This document shows positions 1-6,694 of a DNA stretch of 9,755 nucleotides, one piece after another (the stretch's first letter is position 1; the number at the start of each line of letters is the position of its first letter). The DNA is from JAUWMI01 sp964630455 (GTDB lineage Bacteria > Sumerlaeota > Sumerlaeia > MWCT01 > JAUWMI01), in the NCBI GenBank assembly GCA_964630455.1, contig CAZVVA010000150.1, positions 1-9,755 of the forward strand, in the 5' to 3' direction. The translations under genes were made by a program, and so were the position numbers. Under the pieces are notes generated by a model that worked only from the letters and a program-made list of their open reading frames with translations, ran no database searches and was not told the origin of the DNA.

Positions 1-85
1 GAGGAGACCTCGCCCCTACAAGGCGTGTACATTGTGTCGGAGTGGTTAATAAGTCTTAGTCGCACATCTTGATAAGGGCTCTAAA
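1..85. repeat. Interspersed palindromic repeat, copy A (left part off window)
   Basis: Bases 1-30 are identical to bases 1352-1381, and similarity continues with scattered mismatches (for example AGTGGTTAAT in both) to about base 65. A weaker match, with a degenerate hairpin resembling the one at 1427-1441, runs to about 85. Base 1 corresponds to the middle of the palindrome in copy B, so the left arm of this copy should lie just outside the window. The copy is in the same orientation as copy B, and the two flank the dehydrogenase gene. The internal hairpin that is perfect in copy B (TTAATGCGCC/GGCGCATTAA) is decayed here, so this looks like the older or less constrained copy. Confidence 0.8.
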
Positions 86-90
86 AAGTA

Positions 91-120
91 TTGACAGAGC
101 GATCACTGAAAAGACTTACT
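91..120 (+). promoter_or_regulatory. Possible promoter for the dehydrogenase gene
   Basis: A perfect -35 hexamer TTGACA lies at 91-96. The best -10 match at suitable spacing is only CTTACT at 115-120 (18-base spacer, three of six matches). The position, about 50 bases before the start codon and just after the repeat, is sensible, but the weak -10 makes this a tentative call. Confidence 0.25.
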
Positions 121-169
121 GCTGGCTGACAAGGTCAATTACGAAGGGCTTCATTGAAAGGAGTCCGGA

Positions 170-1195
170 ATGAAGGCCTCAATCTGGACAGCAAAAGGAC
201 GCGTTGAGGTGCGTGACGTGGACGAGCCGCACCCTGCGCCAGATGAAGTTGTGCTTCGAGTCTCCGGCTGCGGAGTCTGTGGCACGGATTGTCACATCTT
301 CCATGGCCACGTGCCCCTGGCCAAGCCGCCCGTAACCCTGGGTCACGAGATCATCGGTACTATCCATCGTGTTGGCGAAAACGTCACCGACCTGCGCATT
401 GGGCAGACCGTTTGCGCAGACCCCGTTGTTACGTGCGGCAGGTGCCAATTCTGCCAGGCTGGCCACCCAAACCTCTGTGATCAGCCAACCATCATGGGCT
501 ACGTCCTGCCAGGTGGGTTCGCTCAATTTACCAAAGCGCCCCGTTCTTACATGCATCCAATTCCCGAGGCGGTGGGAATCAAAGGAGGGATTCTCGTCGA
601 AACGCTTGCGTGCGTGCTTCATGGCTACGAGCGGCTGCAAATGGAGCCTGGAGGTACCGTCCTCATCCTGGGTGCGGGATGCGTTGGCCTGCTCTGGACC
701 CAGCTTATTCGCCAGAGCCTCTCTTCCAAGATCATTCAAACAGAATTGGTAGAGATGCGGCTTAATGCAGCGCGGGACTTAGGAGCCGATGTGGTAATCA
801 ATCCGCAAACAACGCGGCTGGAGAATGAAGTGCGACGCCTGGCTCCCAACGGTGTGAATTATATCATTGACGCAACCGGCAGCGCACAGGCGATCCAGGA
901 AAGCCTTGGTTTGCTCAAGAAAGGCGGTACGCTGATGCTCTTCGGTGTATGTCCCGAGGCCGAGCGACTGACCCTCTCGCCCTTTGACATATTCAACAAG
1001 GAATTGAGAATCGTCGGGTCCAAGATGCCCCCGTTCATGCTGGGAAAGGCAGCCCGGATGATCGAATCAGGTGCCATTGATTCAGACCGCCTTGTCACCC
1101 ATGTTCTGCCGCTAACTGATATTGCCGAGGCATTGCGAATGTTTGAGAAAGACAAAAACCGCATCATCAAAATCGCAATTGATCCCTGGCAATGA
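170..1195 (+). CDS. Zinc-dependent medium-chain alcohol/polyol dehydrogenase
   Basis: This is an MDR-superfamily NAD(P)-dependent dehydrogenase of 341 residues, the normal length for the sorbitol / threonine / galactitol-phosphate dehydrogenase group; it should oxidise a secondary alcohol or sugar alcohol in the cytoplasm. Catalytic zinc ligands are visible as Cys37 in CGVCGTD, His59-Glu60 in GHE, and Glu144. The structural zinc site is complete (Cys89, Cys92, Cys95, Cys103). The Rossmann fold starts with GAGCVG at 168-173; an acidic Glu192 near the end of the second strand suggests NAD rather than NADP. The ATG is preceded by AAGGAG at 158-163 with six bases of spacing. The gene stands alone, opposite in direction to the next operon, and is bracketed by two direct repeats. 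The exact substrate cannot be told from sequence. Confidence 0.93.
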   Translation: MKASIWTAKGRVEVRDVDEPHPAPDEVVLRVSGCGVCGTDCHIFHGHVPLAKPPVTLGHEIIGTIHRVGENVTDLRIGQTVCADPVVTCGRCQFCQAGHPNLCDQPTIMGYVLPGGFAQFTKAPRSYMHPIPEAVGIKGGILVETLACVLHGYERLQMEPGGTVLILGAGCVGLLWTQLIRQSLSSKIIQTELVEMRLNAARDLGADVVINPQTTRLENEVRRLAPNGVNYIIDATGSAQAIQESLGLLKKGGTLMLFGVCPEAERLTLSPFDIFNKELRIVGSKMPPFMLGKAARMIESGAIDSDRLVTHVLPLTDIAEALRMFEKDKNRIIKIAIDPWQ

Positions 1196-1321
1196 CCAAT
1201 AGCATTGAACCAGGCTTGTTCCAAGCGGCCTGTAGTATGAGTTTCACAAGAGAATTGGTACTGGCCTGGAGCAAATAACAAAAAACGTCGAACCATGACG
1301 GCACGACGTGCAAATTCAGAA

Positions 1322-1441
1322 TGTAGGGGCGGGGTTTCCCCGTCCCAGGGCGAGGAGACCTCGCCCCTACAAGGCGTGTACGTTGTATCGCAGTGGTTAA
1401 TGCGCCTTAGGCGCATTAAATTTCATTAAGAGCCGCTCTTA
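1322..1441. repeat. Interspersed palindromic repeat, copy B (complete palindrome)
   Basis: The outer arms are TGTAGGGGCG (1322-1331) and CGCCCCTACA (1362-1371), a perfect 10-base inverted repeat. Between them lie two smaller hairpins, CGGGG-TTT-CCCCG (1330-1342) and GCGAGG-AGA-CCTCGC (1350-1364), so a single strand could fold into a branched, cloverleaf-like shape. The tail (1372-1441) contains two further hairpins and matches copy A at the window start. No coding capacity or transposase is present. By structure it is a REP/MITE-like element that would need enzymes supplied from elsewhere. Confidence 0.8.
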
Positions 1442-1461
1442 GATCTCCTGCAAATCAGGAG
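1397..1461. repeat. Run of three consecutive perfect hairpins
   Basis: Three inverted repeats follow each other closely: TTAATGCGCC-TTA-GGCGCATTAA (1397-1419), TAAGAG-CCG-CTCTTA (1427-1441) and CTCCTG-CAAAT-CAGGAG (1445-1461). The last is followed on the plus strand by a short T-rich stretch (1466-1472), so it could act as a weak terminator for the dehydrogenase transcript. On the minus strand no T-run follows any of them, so a terminator role for the pilus ATPase gene is less likely. The first two belong to the repeat unit. Confidence 0.55.
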
Positions 1462-1534
1462 CTCCTTTTCTTGTGCTCGCGCTAATAAACTCTTCACCCG
1501 GCGGGGTCAGAAGGAAAATGTTCCAGAGTCCACA

Positions 1535-2653
1535 TCATTCAGGGTGCAATCCACTACCATACTCTTTTGCGCGCACGCCGGAGGTTATCCCTTCGGCCAT
1601 GAGCCGAAATTCGTCGGGACTGGTAGCATAGGCCAGCGCGTCTTCTATTTTAATCATCTTACGCTTGTAGAGACTTAGCAGCGACTGATTGAAGCTCTGC
1701 ATACCGACGTGGCCGCCAGCCTCAATATGCTGAGAGATCTCGAGGGTTTTGCCTTCGTAGAGGATCTTTTTAATTGTGGGAGTGGCAATCATAATCTCCA
1801 CCGCAGGTACACGTCCTGTGCCCGAAGCATGGGGCAGCAAGCGCATGGAAATCACTCCATTCAAGCAGAGCGCTAGCTCCATGCGAATCTGCTGATGCAA
1901 ATAGGCGGGGAAATAGTTGATAATCCGCTCTACGGTCTGCGCCGCATCAGTAGTATGGAGCGTGCTCAGCACCAGGTGTCCGGTTTCTGACGCACTGATA
2001 GCCGTGGAGATCGTCTCCAGGTCGCGCATCTCGCCGATCAGAATCACGTCCGGGCTTTGACGTAGCACATGCTTAAGGGCTTCGGAGAAAGTCTTCGTAT
2101 CAAACCCTACTTCGCGCTGGCTAATGATAGACATGTTGTCGCGGTGCAGAAACTCGATGGGATCCTCAATCGTCATTATGTGCGCCCTACGAATGTTATT
2201 AATATGATTAATCATCGCCGCAAGCGTGGTTGACTTGCCACTGCCGGTAGTACCGGTCACCAGTACCATTCCACGCTGCCTTTCCGCCAGGATTCTGACC
2301 GCCTGTGGCAGGTTCAATTCTTCGAAATCAAAATTCGGCCGCGTAATGTAGCGGAACACCAGTCCAGTCGAACCGCGCTGCCGGAAGATATTCACGCGAA
2401 AGCGACCCACGCCACGGATGCCCATCGCCAGATCCATCTCGGGGGACTGTTCAAAATGGCGCACCTGCGCTTCGTTCATCAACTCATAAGCCACCTTATG
2501 CGTATCCTCCACTGTAAGCTCGTCTGAGTCTACGGGAACAATTGCACCATCAATGCGCAAATATGGGGCCGACCCGGCTTTCAAGTACAGGTCCGATGCC
2601 GAACGATCCACCATCTCCTGCAACAAGGATTCCAGTTTTATCTCCACGATCAC
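1535..2653 (-). CDS. Type IV pilus retraction ATPase, PilT/PilU family
   Basis: This is a hexameric cytoplasmic secretion-type ATPase that powers pilus disassembly and twitching motility. At 372 residues it has the family's usual length. It shows an N-terminal PAS-like region with SASDLYLKAG (18-27), Walker A GTTGSGKST (134-142), Asp box TIEDPIEF (161-168), Walker B VILIGEMRD with Glu208, and His box STLHTTDA (230-237). The C-terminal part, including GMQSFNQSL and a DALAYA-type segment, resembles PilU more than classical PilT. The PilT retraction motif AIRNLIREGK is replaced by TIKKILYEGK. The start codon is GTG and shares one base with the TAG stop of the upstream dehydrogenase (TAGTG). A second in-frame GTG at 2647 is better spaced from the ribosome site and may be the true start (370 residues). 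No other pilus gene is in the window. Confidence 0.93.
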   Translation of the reverse strand: MIVEIKLESLLQEMVDRSASDLYLKAGSAPYLRIDGAIVPVDSDELTVEDTHKVAYELMNEAQVRHFEQSPEMDLAMGIRGVGRFRVNIFRQRGSTGLVFRYITRPNFDFEELNLPQAVRILAERQRGMVLVTGTTGSGKSTTLAAMINHINNIRRAHIMTIEDPIEFLHRDNMSIISQREVGFDTKTFSEALKHVLRQSPDVILIGEMRDLETISTAISASETGHLVLSTLHTTDAAQTVERIINYFPAYLHQQIRMELALCLNGVISMRLLPHASGTGRVPAVEIMIATPTIKKILYEGKTLEISQHIEAGGHVGMQSFNQSLLSLYKRKMIKIEDALAYATSPDEFRLMAEGITSGVRAKEYGSGLHPE

Positions 2654-3948
2654 TACCTCCTCCCTACGCTGATATACTCAAACCCCATCTTCTTCATTCG
2701 TTCGGGAGAGTAAATGTTCCGACCATCAAAGATGATCGGCTGTTTCATTTCCTGCTTCAGCTTGTCAAGGTTGAGGAGCTTGAACTCGTTCCAATCGGTC
2801 ACCACCACGACTGCATCAGCGCCGTGTGCAGTCTCGTAGGCATTCCTGCAATAGGTGACTGCATCTCCCAACAGGCTCCGTGCGTTATCTATGGCAATAG
2901 GATCATACACTTTAAGTGTCACGCCCTTGTTTCGAAGCAAAGTGATAATCTCCAGACTTTTCGCATCGCGCATATCATCGGTATTGGGTTTGAACGCGAG
3001 TCCCAGGATACCGATCACCTTGCCTGAGAGCGGATTGAGCCGTTCCTCAATGCGGCGAACAAAGCCAGAAATCCGTGCTTCATTGATCGCAATTAGAGCT
3101 TCAAGCAATGCAGGGGGTTCATGAAACTTACGCCCCGTTTGGATCAGGCTTAGCGTATCTTTGGGAAAGCACGATCCACCGAATCCGAGCCCCGCCTGGA
3201 GAAACGCCGATCCAATCCGCGAGTCGTATCCCATCCCTTTAACGACCTGGGTGATATCCGCTCCAGCTTTCTCGCAAATGTCTGCGATGAAATTAACAAA
3301 TGAGATTTTCATCGCCAGAAATGCGTTCGAGGCATACTTGATCATCTCAGCACTCTCGACGTCAGTAATCAACATTGGTCGCTCCAGTGGCGCATAGAGC
3401 TCCAGTAGAGCCATAGCCACGTTCTGATTGGGCGCACCGATGACAATCCGTTCGGGATACAAGGAATCTGAAATCGCCGAGCCTTCTCGCAAAAACTCCG
3501 GGTTCGACACTACGTCAAAGTCTACGTTATGTCGCTTGTTCGTCTCAATAATGTTTCGCACAAAATCCCCGGTTCCCACGGGCACGGTACTCTTATTCAC
3601 AATGATCTTATAGCGGTCAATGCTTCGTGCGCTTTCCTTGGCCACTGCCTCTACATATGAAAGGTCCGTCTCGCCATTCTCCTTGGCCGGCGTGCCAACG
3701 GCAATAAAAATCACTTCGCTCTTTTTCACGGCCCCGGCAATGTCTGTGGTGAAGCTCAGGCGGTTATCGCTTACATTGCGCTGTACCATTTCCTCCAGTC
3801 CAGGCTCGTAAATAGGCATCACACCCTTTTTTAACCTGGCAACTTTCTCTTTATCATTGTCAACGCAGATCACATCATTCCCAAGGTCGGCAAAAACCGC
3901 GCCGGTGACCAGCCCTACGTAGCCAGTCCCGATTACGCAGACATTCAT
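2653..3948 (-). CDS. ugd: UDP-glucose 6-dehydrogenase
   Basis: This enzyme oxidises UDP-glucose to UDP-glucuronate in two NAD-dependent steps in the cytoplasm. The 431-residue length is standard. The N-terminal Rossmann motif is GTGYVG (7-12), with the strand-ending acid in VICVDND. The mid-protein signatures NKSTVPVGTG (118-127) and NPEFLREG (149-156) are intact. Lys214 is in MKISFVN, and the catalytic Cys260 sits in GFGGSCFPKD together with Lys263 and Asp264. The C-terminal UDP-binding domain contains GLAFKPNTDDMRDA. The ATG has AGGAG seven bases upstream. The gene lies 100 bases after the decarboxylase gene and overlaps the pilus ATPase start by one base, so all three are probably co-transcribed. 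Its product is the substrate of the upstream gene's enzyme. No defects are seen. Confidence 0.96.
   Translation of the reverse strand: MNVCVIGTGYVGLVTGAVFADLGNDVICVDNDKEKVARLKKGVMPIYEPGLEEMVQRNVSDNRLSFTTDIAGAVKKSEVIFIAVGTPAKENGETDLSYVEAVAKESARSIDRYKIIVNKSTVPVGTGDFVRNIIETNKRHNVDFDVVSNPEFLREGSAISDSLYPERIVIGAPNQNVAMALLELYAPLERPMLITDVESAEMIKYASNAFLAMKISFVNFIADICEKAGADITQVVKGMGYDSRIGSAFLQAGLGFGGSCFPKDTLSLIQTGRKFHEPPALLEALIAINEARISGFVRRIEERLNPLSGKVIGILGLAFKPNTDDMRDAKSLEIITLLRNKGVTLKVYDPIAIDNARSLLGDAVTYCRNAYETAHGADAVVVVTDWNEFKLLNLDKLKQEMKQPIIFDGRNIYSPERMKKMGFEYISVGRR
2656..2661 (-). promoter_or_regulatory. Ribosome binding site for the pilus ATPase, inside the ugd end
   Basis: AGGAGG is encoded by the last arginine codons of the upstream gene. 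It lies only 2 bases before the GTG at 2653 but 8 bases before the in-frame GTG at 2647, which favours the second start. Either way, translation of the ATPase should be coupled to termination of the dehydrogenase. Confidence 0.6.
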
Positions 3949-3974
3949 ACATCCACTCCTTTCTCATTGTGTTG

Positions 3975-4040
3975 TCCCGAGCACCTTTTGCCATCCGGCA
4001 TCTTGACTGAGGCAAAATCGGTAAATAGGTTCGCTCGGGA
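3975..4040 (-). other. Inverted repeat in the uxs-ugd intergenic leader
   Basis: TCCCGAGC (3975-3982) and GCTCGGGA (4033-4040) form a perfect 8-base stem. It can extend by three more pairs after a small bulge (ACC 3983-3985 with GGT 4028-4030). A small inner hairpin TGCC/GGCA lies at 3989-4000. On the transcribed strand no U-run follows, so it is not a standard terminator. It may stabilise or mark a processing point of the polycistronic message between the two sugar-nucleotide genes. Confidence 0.35.
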
Positions 4041-4048
4041 TGCCTGCT

Positions 4049-4984
4049 TTATCGTGAGGCACGTGTGGAAAACCATTCAATGGTCTTGTGCAGGCCTTCT
4101 TCAAATGAAACTTGCGGCTCCCAGTGCAACCATTCTCGCGCTCTGGTAATATCAGGCTGGCGCGTTTTCGGGTCATCCACCGGCAGCTCTTTAAAAACAA
4201 TCTCACTCGACGTACCGCTCAGTCGCTGGACGTGTTGCGCAAATTCCAGAATGTTCATCTCATGATCATTACCCAGATTCACTGGATCAGTAACATCAGA
4301 GATCAAAAGTTGGTAAATTCCCCTAATAAGGTCTGCGACGTAACAGAAACTGCGTGTCTGAGACCCATCGCCATAGACAGTGATAGACTTATCGGCCAGA
4401 ACTTGGTAAATGAAGGTGGGCACAACGCGCCCATCATGAAGGCGCATTCGTGGCCCATAGGTATTAAAGATGCGGGCTATACGCGTTCTTACACCGTGGT
4501 AGCGATGATACGCCATTGTCATCGCCTCGGCAAATCGCTTGGCTTCATCGTACACGCCCCGTGGCCCGATCGGATTGACGTTTCCCCAGTACTCCTCCCG
4601 CTGCGGATGGACCAGCGGATCCCCGTACACCTCAGATGTAGAAGCCAGCAAAAAGACTGCATTCTTCTCCTTGGCAAGCCCCAGGGCCTTGTGCGTCCCC
4701 AAAGAACCGACCTTCAGAGTCTGAATCGGCATCTCCATATAATCGCGTGGACTTGCCGGCGATGCAAAATGCAGAATATAGTCTAGCTTGCCCTTAACGT
4801 GGATATATTCTGTGACGTCGTGCTTGATAAAACTGAACTCTTCGCTCCGAATGTGATCAATGTTCTCAATGCTCCCGGTTGACAAATTATCCATACAGAT
4901 CACAGTATGGCCTTGCTCAAGGAGAAAGTCGCACAGGTGCGATCCTAGAAATCCCGCACCGCCTGTAACCAGAGTCCGGGCCAC
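4049..4984 (-). CDS. uxs: UDP-glucuronate decarboxylase (UDP-xylose synthase)
   Basis: This is an extended short-chain dehydrogenase of the NAD-dependent sugar epimerase/decarboxylase family. It converts UDP-glucuronate to UDP-xylose through a 4-keto intermediate, using bound NAD. The 311-residue length is typical of soluble bacterial Uxs. The NAD motif is TGGAGFLG (7-14) and the catalytic tyrosine/lysine pair is Tyr145-x3-Lys149. STSEVYGDP (115-123) supplies the Ser117-Glu118 pair typical of decarboxylating members (as in Uxs and the ArnA decarboxylase domain). FNTYGPRM is present, and Arg275 in RQPD matches the conserved substrate arginine. The start is GTG; GGAG lies 8 bases before it, and a nearby ATG is out of frame. 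It is the first gene of the operon. A related epimerase is possible but less likely, given these residues and the neighbouring ugd. Confidence 0.9.
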   Translation of the reverse strand: MARTLVTGGAGFLGSHLCDFLLEQGHTVICMDNLSTGSIENIDHIRSEEFSFIKHDVTEYIHVKGKLDYILHFASPASPRDYMEMPIQTLKVGSLGTHKALGLAKEKNAVFLLASTSEVYGDPLVHPQREEYWGNVNPIGPRGVYDEAKRFAEAMTMAYHRYHGVRTRIARIFNTYGPRMRLHDGRVVPTFIYQVLADKSITVYGDGSQTRSFCYVADLIRGIYQLLISDVTDPVNLGNDHEMNILEFAQHVQRLSGTSSEIVFKELPVDDPKTRQPDITRAREWLHWEPQVSFEEGLHKTIEWFSTRASR

Positions 4985-5045
4985 GCATTCATCTCCTCAT
5001 ACTTGCCAAGTCACGGAGAATTGATGCTCCTTTGCATCTCCGTAT

Positions 5046-5074
5046 TTCATATTCCACATCATCCACATTGTCAA
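5046..5074 (-). promoter_or_regulatory. Sigma70-like promoter for the uxs-ugd-pilT operon
   Basis: On the minus strand, TTGACA (5074-5069) is followed by exactly 17 bases and then TATGAA (5051-5046), a perfect -35 with four of six -10 matches. Transcription would begin near 5039, giving a leader of about 55 bases. That leader contains an imperfect hairpin (GATGC 5038-5034 with GCATC 5027-5023, plus outer GGA/TCC) before the ribosome site. Confidence 0.55.
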
Positions 5075-5143
5075 GAAAACTTATAGAATCCAAAAGAGAA
5101 AAATTCCTTTAATCCCACCAATCATAGGCATCTACACAGGGAA

Positions 5144-5174
5144 ACTATAACTCCTGTTGCGGCTCTTCTGTCAA
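5144..5174 (-). promoter_or_regulatory. Possible second upstream promoter
   Basis: A second TTGACA (5174-5169) is followed by TATAGT (5149-5144), a five-of-six -10 match. The 19-base spacer is longer than optimal, so this is a weaker candidate than the one at 5046-5074 for the same operon. Confidence 0.25.
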
Positions 5175-5477
5175 GAGAAACTTCCCCGGTGTGAGCTCTG
5201 TGGGGAAGCCAGAAAGAGAGCAAATTCTGGGTGCCATGGACCCTATTGCTCACGGAGTAGCGCTATTGACAGTAGCGCAATGAGATATACCCCCCATCCC
5301 GATCAGTAGCGAAATCGTAAATCCAGGCACTCGGGTGGCAAAAGAGATCAGAAACAGACCAATCTGAATCCCAACAGTCCCTGCCCTCCACGAGGCGAGT
5401 CTTTTAGAAGATATTGACTACTCCACATACACAAAGGCCTTTCACAAAAGTGCGACCTGTCACTGGGGTGGTAATCA

Positions 5478-5498
5478 AGGGGAGTACATTACTCCCCT
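5478..5498 (-). terminator. Hairpin terminator candidate after the PLD-like gene
   Basis: AGGGGAGTA (5478-5486) and TACTCCCCT (5490-5498) form a perfect 9-base stem with a 3-base loop, 13 bases after the stop codon. The following minus-strand bases (TGATTACC) are only weakly T-rich, so termination efficiency is uncertain. Its position right after the gene supports the call. Confidence 0.5.
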
Positions 5499-5511
5499 GT
5501 CCTAGCTCCTC

Positions 5512-6681
5512 TTAGTTCTGTGAATGCAACCCGGGAGTCGTGATGAAATCCACGCCCGCAACCACCGGAGCTGCGGTTTCCAGAATCTCCTCAAAGTAGT
5601 TGCGATACTGCTTTGCCACGGCTCGCGATCGGATGAGCACCGATACTTCCTTTCCCTCCTGGAGGGCATTGTAGCTCCAGTTCGTTGAGCCGAGAATGGT
5701 TACATCATCATCAACCAGAATCAGCTTGCAGTGAGATTGCACTTCCGGACTATCAAAATAAACCGGCACACTATACGCCAACAAACGATTCGCGAAATCT
5801 AGATTTCTATTTGGTCGGTTCTCTTGAACGTCAAGAATCACTCGTACCTCTACCCCACGAGCCTTTGCCTCGGCCAGATCCCGTAACAACACATTGGTCT
5901 GGCTTGCTGGCTCGCCGACTTTCTGCGGCTCTGTGGCGTAGGCAGGCCGGATCATATAGTACATAGCCTCCAGCTGCACAACGTCAATGCGCTTACGCGC
6001 AGCCTGGAAGGTCCGCTGGAGTGCAGGAAAGTAGTCACGATCTGCCAGAATCTCGATCTGCTCCACAGGGAACGACGAAAAGCCTCGCGCCAGCGCCAAC
6101 CCAGAAGTGCTTGGCTCTGCGTTGTACCGTGTCGCCTGCGCCATCATCTGATTAAAATAATGCGTTAAAGCCTGGTTCACCCGCCGTGACCAGATGGCCA
6201 CCGCGACCTCATTATTCCGTGTAATTGAATAGTGCGACCAATTCGTTGAGCTGACCACACTGATCGCACCGTCAATCAGAATGACTTTTTCGTGACTCAC
6301 CACCTTGGGATTGTCGAAGTACACCTCAATCCCACCAGCAGCAAGGCGCTTGCCGAAGTCGGTATTGTAATGTATGTTCTCTTCGTTCCAGTCAGAGAGA
6401 TCAAGCACAGCCACGACAGAGACCCCCCGTTTTCTGGCATCCAGGAGCGCTTCAAGCAGATGATTGGACTCGCTGTCCGGATACTCCTCGTAAAAGCGTG
6501 CCTGGTAGAGCAGCAGCTTGATGTTCGAATGCGCCTCCCGGATCAGCTTCATAACCGTTGGCCCGTATTCGCGGTTGTTAATTGGGGTTACACTCTCTTC
6601 GGCTACACTTCTGGAGCACTGTACTAGCGCTACCACCAGGAGCGCTCCACCTATCACTCTGATCAGCCATCGGAGAACCAT
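5512..6681 (-). CDS. Exported phospholipase-D-like protein with two HKD motifs
   Basis: A PLD-superfamily protein of 389 residues built from two similar halves. The first active motif is His130-x-Lys132-x4-Asp137 followed by SSTNW (144-148). The second is His317-x-Lys319-x4-Asp324 followed by GSTNW (331-335). Both are complete, so an active phosphodiesterase acting on phospholipid or nucleic acid is expected. The N-terminus has Arg4 and Arg8, a hydrophobic core at 9-21 and then Cys22. The sequence before Cys22 (ALVQ) is not a good lipobox, while SVA at 25-27 would suit signal peptidase I, so it is secreted or membrane-tethered. I chose the ATG at 6681 because GGGAGG lies seven bases upstream; an in-frame ATG at 6801 would add 40 residues in front of the signal peptide. 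Substrate is unknown. It appears monocistronic. Confidence 0.85.
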   Translation of the reverse strand: MVLRWLIRVIGGALLVVALVQCSRSVAEESVTPINNREYGPTVMKLIREAHSNIKLLLYQARFYEEYPDSESNHLLEALLDARKRGVSVVAVLDLSDWNEENIHYNTDFGKRLAAGGIEVYFDNPKVVSHEKVILIDGAISVVSSTNWSHYSITRNNEVAVAIWSRRVNQALTHYFNQMMAQATRYNAEPSTSGLALARGFSSFPVEQIEILADRDYFPALQRTFQAARKRIDVVQLEAMYYMIRPAYATEPQKVGEPASQTNVLLRDLAEAKARGVEVRVILDVQENRPNRNLDFANRLLAYSVPVYFDSPEVQSHCKLILVDDDVTILGSTNWSYNALQEGKEVSVLIRSRAVAKQYRNYFEEILETAAPVVAGVDFITTPGLHSQN

Positions 6682-6688
6682 AGCTTTA

Positions 6689-6694
6689 CCTCCC
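6689..6694 (-). promoter_or_regulatory. Ribosome binding site that sets the PLD-like start
   Basis: GGGAGG followed by seven bases and ATG at 6681. It argues against the longer open frame starting at 6801, whose extra residues are not signal-like. A possible -10 (TAGAAT) occurs about 20 bases further upstream, without a good -35. Confidence 0.65.

Larger units (their letters stand above)
1196..1534. other. Intergenic region between convergent genes, repeat-bearing
   Basis: These 339 bases separate the ends of two convergent genes. Bases 1196-1321 hold nothing I recognise. Bases 1322-1441 are copy B of the interspersed repeat, and 1445-1461 hold a further hairpin. Bases 1462-1534 have no clear signal. 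An open frame on the minus strand crosses this region (859-1416), but it runs through the repeat and is antisense to the dehydrogenase, so I do not call it a gene. Confidence 0.7.
4985..5511. other. 527-base intergenic region upstream of the uxs operon
   Basis: The end of the phospholipase-D-like gene faces the start of the uxs operon here. The region holds the operon promoter(s) near 5046-5174 and a hairpin at 5478-5498. AGTAGCG occurs three times (5256, 5271, 5305), the first two as AGTAGCGC. An open minus-strand frame at 5250-5417 has no ATG near its beginning but encodes a hydrophobic stretch (for example GIQIGLFLISFATRVPGFT), which may be the relic of a membrane-protein gene. I see no intact gene. 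Confidence 0.5.

Noticed and set aside
179..739. Long open frame antisense to the dehydrogenase
   Set aside because: It overlaps a gene with complete zinc and NAD motifs and shows no recognisable domain.
859..1416. Minus-strand open frame crossing the dehydrogenase end and the repeat
   Set aside because: Its N-terminal part is translated repeat sequence and the rest is antisense to a well-supported gene.
1427..1461. Terminator of the pilus ATPase gene
   Set aside because: No T-run follows either hairpin on the minus strand.
4112..4786. 224-codon plus-strand frame inside uxs
   Set aside because: It is antisense to an intact enzyme gene and has no domain-like pattern.
4985..4995. ATG upstream of the uxs GTG as its start
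   Set aside because: It is out of frame with the enzyme; the GTG has GGAG at 8 bases.
5256..5311. Three AGTAGCG units as a CRISPR-like or regulatory array
   Set aside because: Units are only 7-8 bases, unevenly spaced and too few for an array.
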